A DNA stretch of 46,665 bases from Bacteroidota bacterium (GTDB lineage: Bacteria; Bacteroidota; Bacteroidia; Chitinophagales; Chitinophagaceae), in NCBI GenBank assembly GCA_013288285.1, contig JABDCE010000015.1, forward strand, positions 1-46,665, given 5' to 3'. The stretch's first letter is position 1; every line of letters starts with the position of its first letter. The notes below the pieces were generated by a model that was not told the origin of the DNA, searched no databases, and worked only from the letters and a program-made list of their open reading frames with translations. The translations under genes were made by a program, and so were the position numbers. This document shows positions 24,500-32,637 of the stretch, in pieces.

Positions 24500-24811
24500 A
24501 TGCGTACAACGAAATATGTGCTATTTGCTGCCCTGGGTGTAGCAGCCGTATTGCTGCTTACCTCTGACTCTGCAAAAGAAATGAGAGAAGACCTCCAGGA
24601 CAAAGCCATGGACAATGCCAAGAAATGGAGAAAGAAGCTGGCCGGCTTAGGTAGCCGTGCAAACGACAAACTTGCTGACCTGCGGGATATGCTCAGTGAC
24701 GAAGTAGAGGGACTCAGTGATGATGCCCGTGAACGAATAGAGAGCATACTCAACGAAACGACAAAGACTGCGTCTAAAATGAAGAGCAGCGTGGGTAAGC
24801 AATTATCGTAG
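24500..24811 (+). CDS. YtxH-like small membrane-anchored protein
   Basis: 103 residues. An N-terminal hydrophobic segment (YVLFAALGVAAVLLLTSDSA, ~6-25) is followed by an amphipathic charged helix for the rest (EMREDLQDKAMDNAKKWRKK, RANDKLADLRDMLSDEVEGL). This matches YtxH/gas-vesicle-protein-like small stress proteins. They are anchored in the membrane with a cytoplasmic or periplasmic coiled coil; the function is not settled. The gene lies alone with a terminator about 30 nt after it. The 225-bp upstream region holds no recognisable element apart from AT-rich sequence. Confidence 0.8.
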   Translation: MRTTKYVLFAALGVAAVLLLTSDSAKEMREDLQDKAMDNAKKWRKKLAGLGSRANDKLADLRDMLSDEVEGLSDDARERIESILNETTKTASKMKSSVGKQLS

Positions 24812-24842
24812 ACGATCTTATTCCTATACCACTATGAAACAG

Positions 24843-24877
24843 TAAAGCGAGGATGCAAGTCTTCGCTTTATTTTATT
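24843..24877 (+). terminator. Terminator after the YtxH-like gene
   Basis: An 11-bp stem (24843-24853 with 24860-24870, one G-U pair) with a 6-nt loop followed by TTTTATT. It overlaps the end of the convergent DUF983 gene. Confidence 0.65.
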
Positions 24878-25290
24878 GGCGCATGTTCTTCGAGCGTAAC
24901 CCTGCGCGAATGGCCGAACGATACATACAGGTAGAGGTAGAGCATACGTGAAACCCGCATGAGCCAAGGCTGCATTAATATGACCACAACTGTGCTTACG
25001 CCCAGGTAGTAGAATACGCTGTTGTCTTTATAAGAAAGGCCGAATATGGGCCAATACCATAAAAGATTGAGAAAAAAAAGCACCATGGTCAGCGCATAAT
25101 TTATGCCGCCGCCATTGTTGCTTTCAGATTTCATTTTCTCTCCGCATACCTCACACTCATCTTTAAGGGCCAGGCATTTACTCAGGGGGAAAATACTTTT
25201 ATTTACAAATACAAAACTCTGCCTGCAACTCGGGCACTGCATCGTTAGCATTGCAGGGATCAGCATCGGTTTTTTTGAAGCATTGCTCAT
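24868..25290 (-). CDS. DUF983 zinc-ribbon membrane protein
   Basis: 140 residues. The N-terminal zinc-ribbon-like part has CPSCRQSFVF (Cys-x2-Cys) and CEVCGEKM (Cys-x2-Cys). It is followed by a Gly/Asn loop and two TM segments (INYALTMVLFFLNLLWYWPIF and FYYLGVSTVVVILMQPWLM), then the RVSRMLYLYLYVSFG helix. This Cys-pair, two-TM arrangement is the DUF983 family. Function unknown; some members are near respiratory oxidase genes, which is not the case here. ATG 25290 is 4 nt from a -7 element. Confidence 0.88.
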   Translation of the reverse strand: MSNASKKPMLIPAMLTMQCPSCRQSFVFVNKSIFPLSKCLALKDECEVCGEKMKSESNNGGGINYALTMVLFFLNLLWYWPIFGLSYKDNSVFYYLGVSTVVVILMQPWLMRVSRMLYLYLYVSFGHSRRVTLEEHAPIK

Positions 25291-25294
25291 GTTG

Positions 25295-25302
25295 CAAAAT
25301 TA
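25295..25302 (-). promoter_or_regulatory. DUF983 promoter -7 element, 4 nt from ATG
   Basis: CAAAATTA on the + strand (TAATTTTG on the minus strand), exact TAnnTTTG. Four bases (25291-25294) separate it from the ATG: candidate leaderless mRNA. Confidence 0.5.
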
Positions 25303-25336
25303 ATTTATTCGCTCTGACTTTATCGTGGAATATTTC

Positions 25337-26614
25337 CTACGTTTTCCTCGGTTTCTTTTTAGCCGCAGGAAAGAGGACATTGTTCAGTATCAGCCGATAA
25401 CCCGGTGAATTGGGGTGTAAACTGAGATCAGTAGGCGGATCCCCTATGTGGTGTTCGTAATCTTCGGGGTCGTGGCCGCCATAGAAAGTCCAGGTGCCTT
25501 TGCCGTATTCGCCATGTATATACCTCGCTTCATTGGCGGGCTTGAAGTCGCCCATTACCAGTACGCTCGATTTCAGTACTTCCTTACGGAAAGCTGTGGT
25601 TTGGCCCATGAAGCCTTTTATAGTGGTTGTATGGTCCTGGCAGAGCATGCTGGGAACCGGATCGAATTTTGCGGAGAAAGTAAAGAGCGTAAAATAATCG
25701 GTGTTCATAGGCACATGCCGCAATTCGGTATTGTCGATAGAGGAGTACTCATAGTGGTAAGGATCTGTGACCAGGGTAAAGTCTTTGAAGGCGAAACATT
25801 TGGTAAAATCAAGTTTTTGCTGGGCGTTCGGGTCCATTGGGTCCCCATCAAAAGGTTCTGCGCAAATATCCACGCCCTCTGCTGCCAGCGCAATGTCGTA
25901 GCTGTCTGTAGCAGAGCACATAGCAAATAAGTAACCACCGCCGGCAACGAAGTCACGTATCTTTTTAGCCACAGCCAGTTGCAATTGCGACACTTTCTGA
26001 AACCCGTGTTTTGCAGCCATTGCCTCTGCTTTTTTCTGGTCGTTCTGGTACCACTCGGCATTGCGGTACTGTGCCCAGAATTTGCCATACTGACCTGTAA
26101 AGTCTTCGTGGTGCAGGTGCAACCAATCATATTTGGCGAGGTCATCGGCCAATAATTCATCGTCGTATACTTTATCGAAAGGGATCTCGGCATAGGTGAG
26201 CGCCAGTGTTACTGCATCGTCCCAGGGGTCTTTGTTACCGGGGGTGTATACGGCTACCTTCGGGCATTTTTCGAGCTTTATGACATCGCCATTAAAATCG
26301 GGATTGGCTATATCGTTTATAATGCCGGAATATTGTACGTCGCTGATGACCTGGTAACTCACGCCACGGAGTTTGCACATACGCTCTACACTTTCAGACT
26401 CGTCCAAACCAAAGCTGCCTCCCTGGTAATTCAACAGCCAATCTACTGTGATGCCTGCTTTGAGAGCGGCATAAGTAACCCCATAGGCTTTGAGATGGTT
26501 GGCCTGGTTTTCGGCATCCATGGGTATGAATATTTTAGCCGCATAAACAGGTGCGTGTAAAATGATGCAAGCGCAGCAACCCAAAAGCAGTAACAGGGAC
26601 CTTATCTTTATCAT
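25337..26614 (-). CDS. Secreted protein with class I glutamine-amidotransferase-like fold (often labelled 'asparagine synthetase B')
   Basis: 425 residues with a signal peptide (LLLLLGCCACIILHAPVYAA, cleavage near residue 25). After it KIFIPMDAENQANHLKAYGVTYAALK starts an alpha/beta fold. The segment FVAGGGYLFAMCSATDSYDIAL (Cys near residue 230) resembles the nucleophile elbow of ThuA/GATase1-like domains, and the C-terminus has the HGEYGKGTWTFYGGHDPEDY segment seen in such families. It has no N-terminal Cys2 nucleophile or PPi-loop, so it cannot be a real AsnB. Function unknown; perhaps a periplasmic enzyme or ligand-binding protein. It is transcribed alone. Confidence 0.75.
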   Translation of the reverse strand: MIKIRSLLLLLGCCACIILHAPVYAAKIFIPMDAENQANHLKAYGVTYAALKAGITVDWLLNYQGGSFGLDESESVERMCKLRGVSYQVISDVQYSGIINDIANPDFNGDVIKLEKCPKVAVYTPGNKDPWDDAVTLALTYAEIPFDKVYDDELLADDLAKYDWLHLHHEDFTGQYGKFWAQYRNAEWYQNDQKKAEAMAAKHGFQKVSQLQLAVAKKIRDFVAGGGYLFAMCSATDSYDIALAAEGVDICAEPFDGDPMDPNAQQKLDFTKCFAFKDFTLVTDPYHYEYSSIDNTELRHVPMNTDYFTLFTFSAKFDPVPSMLCQDHTTTIKGFMGQTTAFRKEVLKSSVLVMGDFKPANEARYIHGEYGKGTWTFYGGHDPEDYEHHIGDPPTDLSLHPNSPGYRLILNNVLFPAAKKKPRKT

Positions 26615-26729
26615 ATCTTATTGTGAGTGCTCTAAGTTACCGAATAAGGCGGACACCGTGTGCCGGGCGGCTGTTTTTTAACAAAGAAATTGAATACTTT
26701 ACTTACCTTTATTTCACAACAAAATATTT

Positions 26730-27134
26730 ATGGCGCTTTTTTCACAACTGGGTAATTACAAGAATTTCGGCCTGCTGGTAATGCGTGCCGGCCTGGGTGT
26801 AATGATGATCATACACGGATTGCCTAAGTTGACCGGCGGGCCGGATAAATGGCTGGCACTGGGTAACGAAATGGGTAATCTGCATATTCATTTCTTCCCG
26901 GTATTCTGGGGCTTTATGTGTGCTGTAACAGAAACAGTAGGGGGACTTTTCTGTATCCTTGGGTTGTGGTTCCGGCTGGTAAGTTTGTTAATGGTCATTA
27001 ATTTCATTGTTGCAGCACTCTCTCAATATTTGACAGGCGGTATTAAAGATGCCAGCCATGCCATAGAGCTCGGATTCGTATTTTTCGGATTATTGTTCCT
27101 GGGCGCCGGCGTTTATTCGGTAGACAAGAGTTAA
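26730..27134 (+). CDS. DoxX-family membrane protein
   Basis: 134 residues with four TM segments: FGLLVMRAGLGVMMIIHGLPKL (~11-32, with the DoxX hallmark RxxlGxxfixHGxxKl), the HFFPVFWGFMCAVTETVGGLFCILGLW region (~50-76, with the family's E-x2-GG motif), LVSLLMVINFIVAALSQYL, and ELGFVFFGLLFLGAGVYSVDKS. DoxX-like proteins sit in the inner membrane and have been linked to redox/thiol homeostasis and quinol oxidation. Followed after ~75 nt by tRNA-His. Confidence 0.92.
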   Translation: MALFSQLGNYKNFGLLVMRAGLGVMMIIHGLPKLTGGPDKWLALGNEMGNLHIHFFPVFWGFMCAVTETVGGLFCILGLWFRLVSLLMVINFIVAALSQYLTGGIKDASHAIELGFVFFGLLFLGAGVYSVDKS

Positions 27135-27184
27135 CCGATGTGTGTTTTTTTTGCCGGGGCCAATACAAAAAAGAAAAAAATCAC

Positions 27185-27192
27185 TACCTTTG
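27185..27192 (+). promoter_or_regulatory. Promoter -7 element TACCTTTG for tRNA-His
   Basis: Exact TAnnTTTG match 16 nt upstream of the tRNA. A TTTG at 27150-27153 is too far (31 nt) to be a standard -33. Confidence 0.55.
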
Positions 27193-27208
27193 CCGTCCAA
27201 TTTATCAC

Positions 27209-27283
27209 GGAGGTTGTAGCTCAGCCGGTTAGAGCATCAGATTGTGGTTCTGAGGGTCGAGGGTTCGAGCCCCTTTAGCCTCC
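27209..27283 (+). tRNA. tRNA-His (anticodon GTG)
   Basis: The cloverleaf can be folded by eye. Acceptor stem: 27210-27216 with 27276-27282. The extra G at 27209 (G-1) can pair with C73 (27283), the specific identity feature of tRNA-His. D-arm: GCTC/GAGC. Anticodon stem: TCAGA/TCTGA around loop TTGTGGT, anticodon GTG. T-arm: GAGGG-TTCGAGC-CCCTT. The CCA end is not encoded. A terminator follows at 27296. Confidence 0.96.
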
Positions 27284-27295
27284 CTAAATTTTCTT

Positions 27296-27330
27296 AAAAA
27301 GTGTCCCGAAATTTTCGGGACACTTTTTTT
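27296..27330 (+). terminator. Rho-independent terminator after tRNA-His
   Basis: A perfect 16-bp stem (27296-27311 with 27313-27328, hairpin apex AAATTTT-type) followed by a T-run; 12 nt beyond the tRNA. Confidence 0.9.
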
Positions 27331-27360
27331 GTGACTTTCGATAGCAGAATCATATCTTTG
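27328..27360 (+). promoter_or_regulatory. Promoter TTTG-N21-TATCTTTG for the DUF3127 gene
   Basis: TTTG at 27328-27331 (overlapping the terminator U-run) and an exact TAnnTTTG at 27353-27360 with a 21-nt spacer, 32 nt before the ATG. One of the best two-element promoters in the window. Confidence 0.7.
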
Positions 27361-27392
27361 TAATTATTGTTTGATAATTAAATATTTATAAC

Positions 27393-27842
27393 ATGAGCTT
27401 AGAATTAACAGGAAAACTGACTGTAAAGTATGATGCACAGGAATTTGGAGAAAAGAAATTCAAAACACGTGAATTCGTGATAGAACTGGCAGAAGAGATC
27501 AATGGCAACACCTATACCAACTATGCAAAAATGCAGCTTACGCAGGCAAAATGTGATATTATAGACCGCGTTAACATTGGCGATATGGTAAAAGTGAGCT
27601 TCAATGTGAGAGGCCGCTCATACATAGACAAGAAGGATGGCACCACGAAGTATATTTCGAACCTGGATGCATGGCGTGTAGAAAGTACGAACGGCGCACC
27701 TGCCAATAATGCAGGCAATCAGCAGTACAATGCAGCTCCGGCCTACAATAACAACAGCGGCGGCAATAACAACAACGCTAATTTTAATTCGGCGCCTAAT
27801 TACAATCCATCTCCGGAAGCAATAGATGATCTTCCATTTTAA
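27393..27842 (+). CDS. DUF3127 protein (SSB-like, ssDNA-binding candidate)
   Basis: 149 residues. The N-terminal ~100 residues fit DUF3127 (LELTGKLTVKYDAQEFGEKK, FKTREFVIELAEEINGNTYT, DMVKVSFNVRGRSYIDKK, KYISNLDAWRVE), an OB-like beta-rich domain. The C-terminal ~45 residues are a disordered Asn/Gly/Pro-rich linker (NNNSGGNNNNANFN). It ends in an acidic tip AIDDLPF, very like the DDIPF tip of bacterial SSB that recruits DNA-repair partners. By analogy it may bind single-stranded DNA; this is inference. Its stop overlaps the start of the DUF4836 gene (TAATG), so the two are translationally coupled. Confidence 0.88.
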   Translation: MSLELTGKLTVKYDAQEFGEKKFKTREFVIELAEEINGNTYTNYAKMQLTQAKCDIIDRVNIGDMVKVSFNVRGRSYIDKKDGTTKYISNLDAWRVESTNGAPANNAGNQQYNAAPAYNNNSGGNNNNANFNSAPNYNPSPEAIDDLPF

Positions 27843-29545
27843 TGATAAAACAAACAGGATCTATGCACCGCATTTCGCGAAGTACTGTAGCTGTATTGCT
27901 GTCAATAGCTTTATTTAGCGCATGTAACAAAATACCCGACCACGCTCGCTACATACCCAAGGATGCGGTAGCCGTGATCAGTATTAACCTTAAAGCGCTG
28001 AGCAAAAAAGTGGCCTGGAATATGATCACCGGCAGCAAGCTGTTTAAGGAAATGCAGAAGCGTATACCTGAGAAAAGCACCAAGGACGCAATGGAGGGTA
28101 TAGAAAATGCCGGTATCGATGCTTTGAATATATTTTATGTGTATGTAAAAACCGATGTTCGTTTTACCGGTGGTAATAAGGTAACAGGGCTGGTGCCGTT
28201 ATCGGATGCCGATAAATGGGAAGCATACGTGAGAAAAGTATTTCCACAGGCGGTGATCACCCAGCATGGTGAAAGAAAAGAGGCAGCTATAGGCACCGAC
28301 ATGTTTGTAAGCTGGAATAAAAATCTGCTGATCATCATGAATGTGATCAGCAAGCAACCGGCCGGCAGCAAGATCGGGAGCAGTGATGTACCCGATAATA
28401 TGCTTTCAGGCCAGGGCAATCCCGGCATGGACTCAGTAGCACTATCAGCAGAAATGGACAATGTATTCGCCACAACGGCTGAAAACTCTATCCTGGGCAA
28501 CAAACATTTCTCTACACTGGAAATGGCCGGTCATGATATTACTTTTTGGTTGAACTACGATCAGTTGATGTCGCAGTATAGTGGTGATATGGCTGAAAAA
28601 ATGGGTATGTCACTGAACGGGGCACTGTGGAAGGATGCTGCTTTCTCAGCAGGGTTTGACTTTAAAAAAGGAAAGATCACAGGGGATATGCGCTACTTTA
28701 TGTCGGATTCTATGAAAGAAATAGGTACGGAACTGGGCGCTACGAATGCCGATAAAGACATGATGGAAAGATTGCCCAACCAGAATATGGATATATTGCT
28801 GGCGATGCATATTTCACCAAAGGGCATAAAAGAAATACTTGAAAAAACAGGCTACCTGGGACTGGCAAATGTGGCGCTGAGCACGCAAAGTATGAATGTG
28901 GACGATGTATTGGGTGCATTCAGCGGCGATATGGCTATTGTAATGAATGACTTTAGCCTGCATTCAGAATCTGTTACCGATAGCTTTATGGGGCAGGCTG
29001 TGGTGCATCAAAACCAGAAGCCGAGCCTGAGTATGAGCTATGTAATAAAACTGAACAAAAAGGAAGATTTCCAGAAACTCGTGAAACTGGCAAAGGACAA
29101 TGGCCTTCAGTCAATGGGTGACGGCTTTGTCATTCCGCTGGGCGAAAAAGATTCTGTGTACATGATGATGAATGACCAGTACTTTATTGCGTCAAACAAA
29201 TATGCAAATGCGACAGGTGTATTGGCCGGAAGCTTTAAGTCGCAAAAAATGCCTGCGCCAGTAGAAACAGAAGTAATGGGCCATCCTGTGGCGGCATACA
29301 TTGATGTACAGCAGCTTTTTAAGAATGTAGATAACAATATCACCCATTCCGCCCATGATTCGGCCATGATAGTGGAAAGCAAAAAGCTCATCAGTAGTTT
29401 TTCGCTCAATGGCGGGGCGTTCAAAGACAACGCATTTGAATACCACATGGATATAAACTTTTCTAATCAGGACGAAAATAGCATTATTGAACTTATGGAT
29501 TATGGTATGCGGATGAGTGATGCTGATAAAGCGATCAATAAATAG
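27842..29545 (+). CDS. DUF4836-family lipoprotein
   Basis: 567 residues from ATG 27842, which overlaps the previous stop codon as TAATG. The signal/lipobox is VAVLLSIALFSACNK (Cys near residue 28). The start of the mature protein, IPDHARYIPKDAVAVISINLKALSKK, is the DUF4836 hallmark. The protein is long with alternating helix/strand, including the ILGNKHFSTLEMAGHDITFW and DVLGAFSGDMAIVMNDFSL segments, and ends in SFSLNGGAFKDNAFEYHMDI. Location is probably periplasmic or outer membrane. Function unknown. It is the second gene of a two-gene operon with the SSB-like DUF3127 gene. Confidence 0.88.
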   Translation: MIKQTGSMHRISRSTVAVLLSIALFSACNKIPDHARYIPKDAVAVISINLKALSKKVAWNMITGSKLFKEMQKRIPEKSTKDAMEGIENAGIDALNIFYVYVKTDVRFTGGNKVTGLVPLSDADKWEAYVRKVFPQAVITQHGERKEAAIGTDMFVSWNKNLLIIMNVISKQPAGSKIGSSDVPDNMLSGQGNPGMDSVALSAEMDNVFATTAENSILGNKHFSTLEMAGHDITFWLNYDQLMSQYSGDMAEKMGMSLNGALWKDAAFSAGFDFKKGKITGDMRYFMSDSMKEIGTELGATNADKDMMERLPNQNMDILLAMHISPKGIKEILEKTGYLGLANVALSTQSMNVDDVLGAFSGDMAIVMNDFSLHSESVTDSFMGQAVVHQNQKPSLSMSYVIKLNKKEDFQKLVKLAKDNGLQSMGDGFVIPLGEKDSVYMMMNDQYFIASNKYANATGVLAGSFKSQKMPAPVETEVMGHPVAAYIDVQQLFKNVDNNITHSAHDSAMIVESKKLISSFSLNGGAFKDNAFEYHMDINFSNQDENSIIELMDYGMRMSDADKAINK

Positions 29546-29631
29546 AAGGTAATTTCAAGTAAAAATTGCATTTTAAATAACAACACGTATCTTTATTTCC
29601 TTTGTTTTTATAATTTAGTAAAAAATTTTCA

Positions 29632-30825
29632 ATGCGGAAGCCATACCTATATTGCACACTTATATTGTTCACGGCGCTACTGACCCTGATCTACGGCTGT
29701 AAAAAAGTAAACGGTATCAACAACAATACGGTCATCGAAACACCATATAGCCTGTATTTTTCTGACACGGCAGGTATCCTATATAACAGCAATGACGGGA
29801 TCAGCCACAACGTAGTATTCCCAACTGATGGTTTTCCCTGCCGTGCTATATGCACATCCGGCACAAATATTTTATGGGCAAAACAAGACTTGTTTGCAAG
29901 TACAAATAACGGCGTGAATTTCAACCATACTTTTGACTCCCTACAATGGGTATCTATTCCTCCATGCGTGGGCATTACACCTCTGAACCTTAACCAATCC
30001 ATGATCATAGACATTCCTGCGTGGGGCAGGGTGTATACTGTTACTAATAAGGTACATTACCAGCCCGCGGGGATAGTCGATTACCTTGGTGTTGAATATA
30101 GTAATAACCATGGCGTACCCGGATCGTGGGTAAATGAAGCAACATACGACACTGCCGGCGGCGTAGGCTTGCTCCCAGTGAAAATGTACTCTTACACTAT
30201 GCTGACCAATGGGGTGCTTTGCGGTCTCGCGAAGAGCAATTATTTCGATCCGACAACGCTTATAGGGGATACGACCCATCTGCGGAATTTTTATAAAGCC
30301 TGCGGTACCGATGCTTGCCGGTGGATGGAAACAACCGGAAGAAACATAGCAGGAACCTTAGATACCGGGGGAGTACCATTACCTCCCAACACCACATACC
30401 CTGATACAGGAGCGTTTTTCACCCTTGGGCACTATAACAACCGCCTCATTGCCATTGACCAGACTTGTCTTTATGGAGCATTTTACAGTGATGATACAGG
30501 AAGGAACTGGATGCATTACAACGGCCTGCCAGTGGGTGTTCCGCTGTTATGCATATCTTCTCCATTTGATGAAATATGCCTGGTAGGTACTTATGGGAAA
30601 GGTTTGTACGTGCTTAATCCAAACACAAATACTTTCCAGGCGAATAATAATGGATTGGCTAATAACCTGATCATACGGAGTATAAGCGCCAAGGAAAATA
30701 TTTATAAGAACACAACTACCAAACGGTACATATACCTGGCCACTAACAAAGGTATCTTTCAGAGCACTGATGATGGCATTAACTGGGTGCTGACAATTCC
30801 CGGTAATTATGTAGCTGTTTATTAA
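29632..30825 (+). CDS. Lipoprotein with BNR/Asp-box-like beta-propeller
   Basis: 397 residues. The signal/lipobox is LLTLIYGCKK (Cys near residue 23). The mature part has several Asp-box-like turns (SDDTGRNWMHYNGLP, STDDGINWVLTIPG, STNNGVNFNHTF) and a YLATNKGIFQSTDDG strand, typical of six- or seven-bladed propellers found in sialidase-like or photosynthesis-system-stability-factor-like proteins. No catalytic sialidase residues (Arg triad) are obvious. It is likely exported and surface-attached. It is convergent with the hslR-like gene; their stop codons overlap by 4 nt. Confidence 0.78.
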   Translation: MRKPYLYCTLILFTALLTLIYGCKKVNGINNNTVIETPYSLYFSDTAGILYNSNDGISHNVVFPTDGFPCRAICTSGTNILWAKQDLFASTNNGVNFNHTFDSLQWVSIPPCVGITPLNLNQSMIIDIPAWGRVYTVTNKVHYQPAGIVDYLGVEYSNNHGVPGSWVNEATYDTAGGVGLLPVKMYSYTMLTNGVLCGLAKSNYFDPTTLIGDTTHLRNFYKACGTDACRWMETTGRNIAGTLDTGGVPLPPNTTYPDTGAFFTLGHYNNRLIAIDQTCLYGAFYSDDTGRNWMHYNGLPVGVPLLCISSPFDEICLVGTYGKGLYVLNPNTNTFQANNNGLANNLIIRSISAKENIYKNTTTKRYIYLATNKGIFQSTDDGINWVLTIPGNYVAVY

Positions 30826-31208
30826 TCGTTTCCGTCTTCAAGAAAATTATCCAGGTCACGCCGCTGTTTCTTAGTGGGGTGACCTGTTTTACTTAGTCGC
30901 TTTCCCGTATAGAAACTGGTGCCAACGTGCCTGTTGAGTTCTTTCTCTTCCTCAGAAGTGAGGTCTATGTAATTTTTTATTGCATCTTCATAGCCGACTC
31001 TTGTATTGAGCAGCCCAGTTACTTCTATTGTCCATTTGCGGTCCGGGGTTTTTACCGAATACCGATCCCCTACAGATACAGCGCGTGAGGGTTTCACATT
31101 TGAATTGTTCCACTTCACCCTGCCGCTATCTATAGCCTCGGTGGCCTGTGTACGCGTTTTAAAAAGACGTATAGACCAAAGATATTTGTCCAGTCGTGGT
31201 TTGTCCAT
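30822..31208 (-). CDS. S4-domain RNA-binding protein, Hsp15-like
   Basis: 128 residues. The N-terminal S4 domain is clear: RLDKYLWSIRLFKTRTQATEAI (~5-26), DSGRVKWNNSNVKPSRAVSVGDRY, then a VEVTG-like strand TIEVTGLLN. The basic C-terminal tail with HPTKKQRRDLDNFLED is typical of Hsp15 (HslR), which rescues stalled 50S subunits carrying nascent chains. It lies 42 nt downstream of lepB on the same strand and is probably co-transcribed from the lepB promoter. Confidence 0.9.
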   Translation of the reverse strand: MDKPRLDKYLWSIRLFKTRTQATEAIDSGRVKWNNSNVKPSRAVSVGDRYSVKTPDRKWTIEVTGLLNTRVGYEDAIKNYIDLTSEEEKELNRHVGTSFYTGKRLSKTGHPTKKQRRDLDNFLEDGND

Positions 31209-31250
31209 AGGAATTCAGCCTACGTCTATGAAGGTCTTTTACTAAACCCG

Positions 31251-32444
31251 TTATTCTTCTAATGAATGAATGCCACGGAGCATACGCTTCCAGCGGATAT
31301 CTCTAAATGTTCCGCTAAACCATACAAACCATGCCTTGCCCACTACGTGGTCTATGGGAACAAATCCCCAATACCTGGAATCCAGTGAATTATGGCGGTT
31401 GTCCCCCATCATCCAGTAGTAATCCATTTTAAAGGTATAGGTGGTAGCTTCTTTACCATTGATGATAAACTTACCATTTTGCTCGTCAAGGGTATTGCCT
31501 TCATAGTTCCTGATGATGCGGCGGTATAGCGCGATGTTTTGCGGTGTGAGCGAAACGGTAACACCTTCTTTAGGAATGGTAAGTGGCCCAAAATTATCCC
31601 TGTTCCACTTATAGTTGGCGGTGTCGAGGGGGAATACCCATTCGGCAGGGTCTGACGGGGCAACCCCGGCGGGTATCAACGTGCCATTGGCCGACATTAA
31701 GGAGAGCTCCACGGAAACGACATTCTGAGATTTCTTAGCTATTTCTACCTGGTCGTTGGCAAGATTGTACATATAAATGCCATTACCTAATGGCTGTACA
31801 AGTTCCATGTCGTCATCTAATGCCGGCGCCCTGCCATTTGTTCTTACTATATAGTTCAGCTTGGAATGGGGGAACAGCACATTTGGCTGGCCGTTAATGT
31901 AGACACGGGCATTTTTTATCTCCAGTACGTCGCCGGGTAAACCGATACAACGTTTGATGTAGTTTTCTTTTTTATCTACCGGTCGGGTGATGATGGTAAA
32001 TGATTTGTTTATCCGGTCCCTGCCCGCTGAACGGCAAGCCTGGTAATAATCATTTTCTGGTTGTTCGGCCATTACGGTATCGCCGCAAGGGTAGTTAAAT
32101 ACCACTACATCATTGCGCTCTACATGTCCGAAACCAGGGATACGGTGATATTTCCACTCCACTGCTTCTGTATATGATTTACCTCCTACGACAGGCATAG
32201 TATTATGTACCAGCGGTACGGCCAGCGGAGTCATAGGTATGCGTGGCCCATAAGCGAGCTTACTTACAAACAGGTAATCATTGACCAGCATGGTACCTTC
32301 CATAGAACCTGTAGGGATAGTATAGGCTTCAAAAAAGAAAGTGCGTATAAGGGTAGCTGCTACGATAGCGAATACGCCGGCATCGAGCCATTCCCGCCAT
32401 ACCGGTTTTTTCGGTTTTACATTTTTTTGATCGGACATAGACAT
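31251..32444 (-). CDS. lepB: Signal peptidase I (long Bacteroidota form)
   Basis: 397 residues from ATG 32444 (MSMSDQKNV); ATG 32438 two codons later is equally possible, and an upstream TTG is placed beyond the -7 element. One N-terminal TM (AGVFAIVAATLIRTFFFEAY, ~22-41). Catalytic Ser47 in PTGSMEGTM, general-base Lys164 in NYIKRCIGLPGD, and the late box MMGDNRHNSLDSRYWG (~346-360). The Ser-Lys distance (117 residues) and the ~175-residue segment between the Lys and GDN boxes are much longer than in E. coli, as is common in this phylum. It cleaves signal peptides at the inner membrane. hslR-like follows in the operon. Confidence 0.95.
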   Translation of the reverse strand: MSMSDQKNVKPKKPVWREWLDAGVFAIVAATLIRTFFFEAYTIPTGSMEGTMLVNDYLFVSKLAYGPRIPMTPLAVPLVHNTMPVVGGKSYTEAVEWKYHRIPGFGHVERNDVVVFNYPCGDTVMAEQPENDYYQACRSAGRDRINKSFTIITRPVDKKENYIKRCIGLPGDVLEIKNARVYINGQPNVLFPHSKLNYIVRTNGRAPALDDDMELVQPLGNGIYMYNLANDQVEIAKKSQNVVSVELSLMSANGTLIPAGVAPSDPAEWVFPLDTANYKWNRDNFGPLTIPKEGVTVSLTPQNIALYRRIIRNYEGNTLDEQNGKFIINGKEATTYTFKMDYYWMMGDNRHNSLDSRYWGFVPIDHVVGKAWFVWFSGTFRDIRWKRMLRGIHSLEE

Positions 32445-32464
32445 GTGGCCTGAAAAATTGTTTT

Positions 32465-32472
32465 CAAAAGTA
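32465..32472 (-). promoter_or_regulatory. lepB promoter -7 element
   Basis: CAAAAGTA on the + strand (TACTTTTG on the minus strand), exact TAnnTTTG, 20 nt before ATG 32444. Confidence 0.5.
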
Positions 32473-32623
32473 ACAACTTCCCTTGCATTATATTGTATAC
32501 AACACAAACAGAATGAATATTTAACAAATGACCTTGAGATATCTGCGAAAAAAAATCATGATGTGCTCACCCTGATCCGGTTTTTTTAACAAACGAAATC
32601 TAAAAACCGGTGTTGTGCGTATA

Positions 32624-32631
32624 TAAGTTTG
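32624..32631 (+). promoter_or_regulatory. Promoter -7 element TAAGTTTG for candidate sRNA
   Basis: Exact TAnnTTTG on the + strand in the lepB/hemW intergenic region, where no + strand protein gene follows. No standard -33 TTTG. Confidence 0.45.
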
Positions 32632-32637
32632 TGTGTT

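Noticed and set aside
25337-26614. Asparagine synthetase B
   Set aside because: It has a signal peptide and lacks the Cys2 nucleophile and PPi-loop motifs of AsnB.
32577-32610. Inverted repeat CCGGTTTTT/AAAAACCGG as a terminator
   Set aside because: No U-tract follows on either strand in the right place and no gene ends there; kept only as a note near the candidate sRNA.
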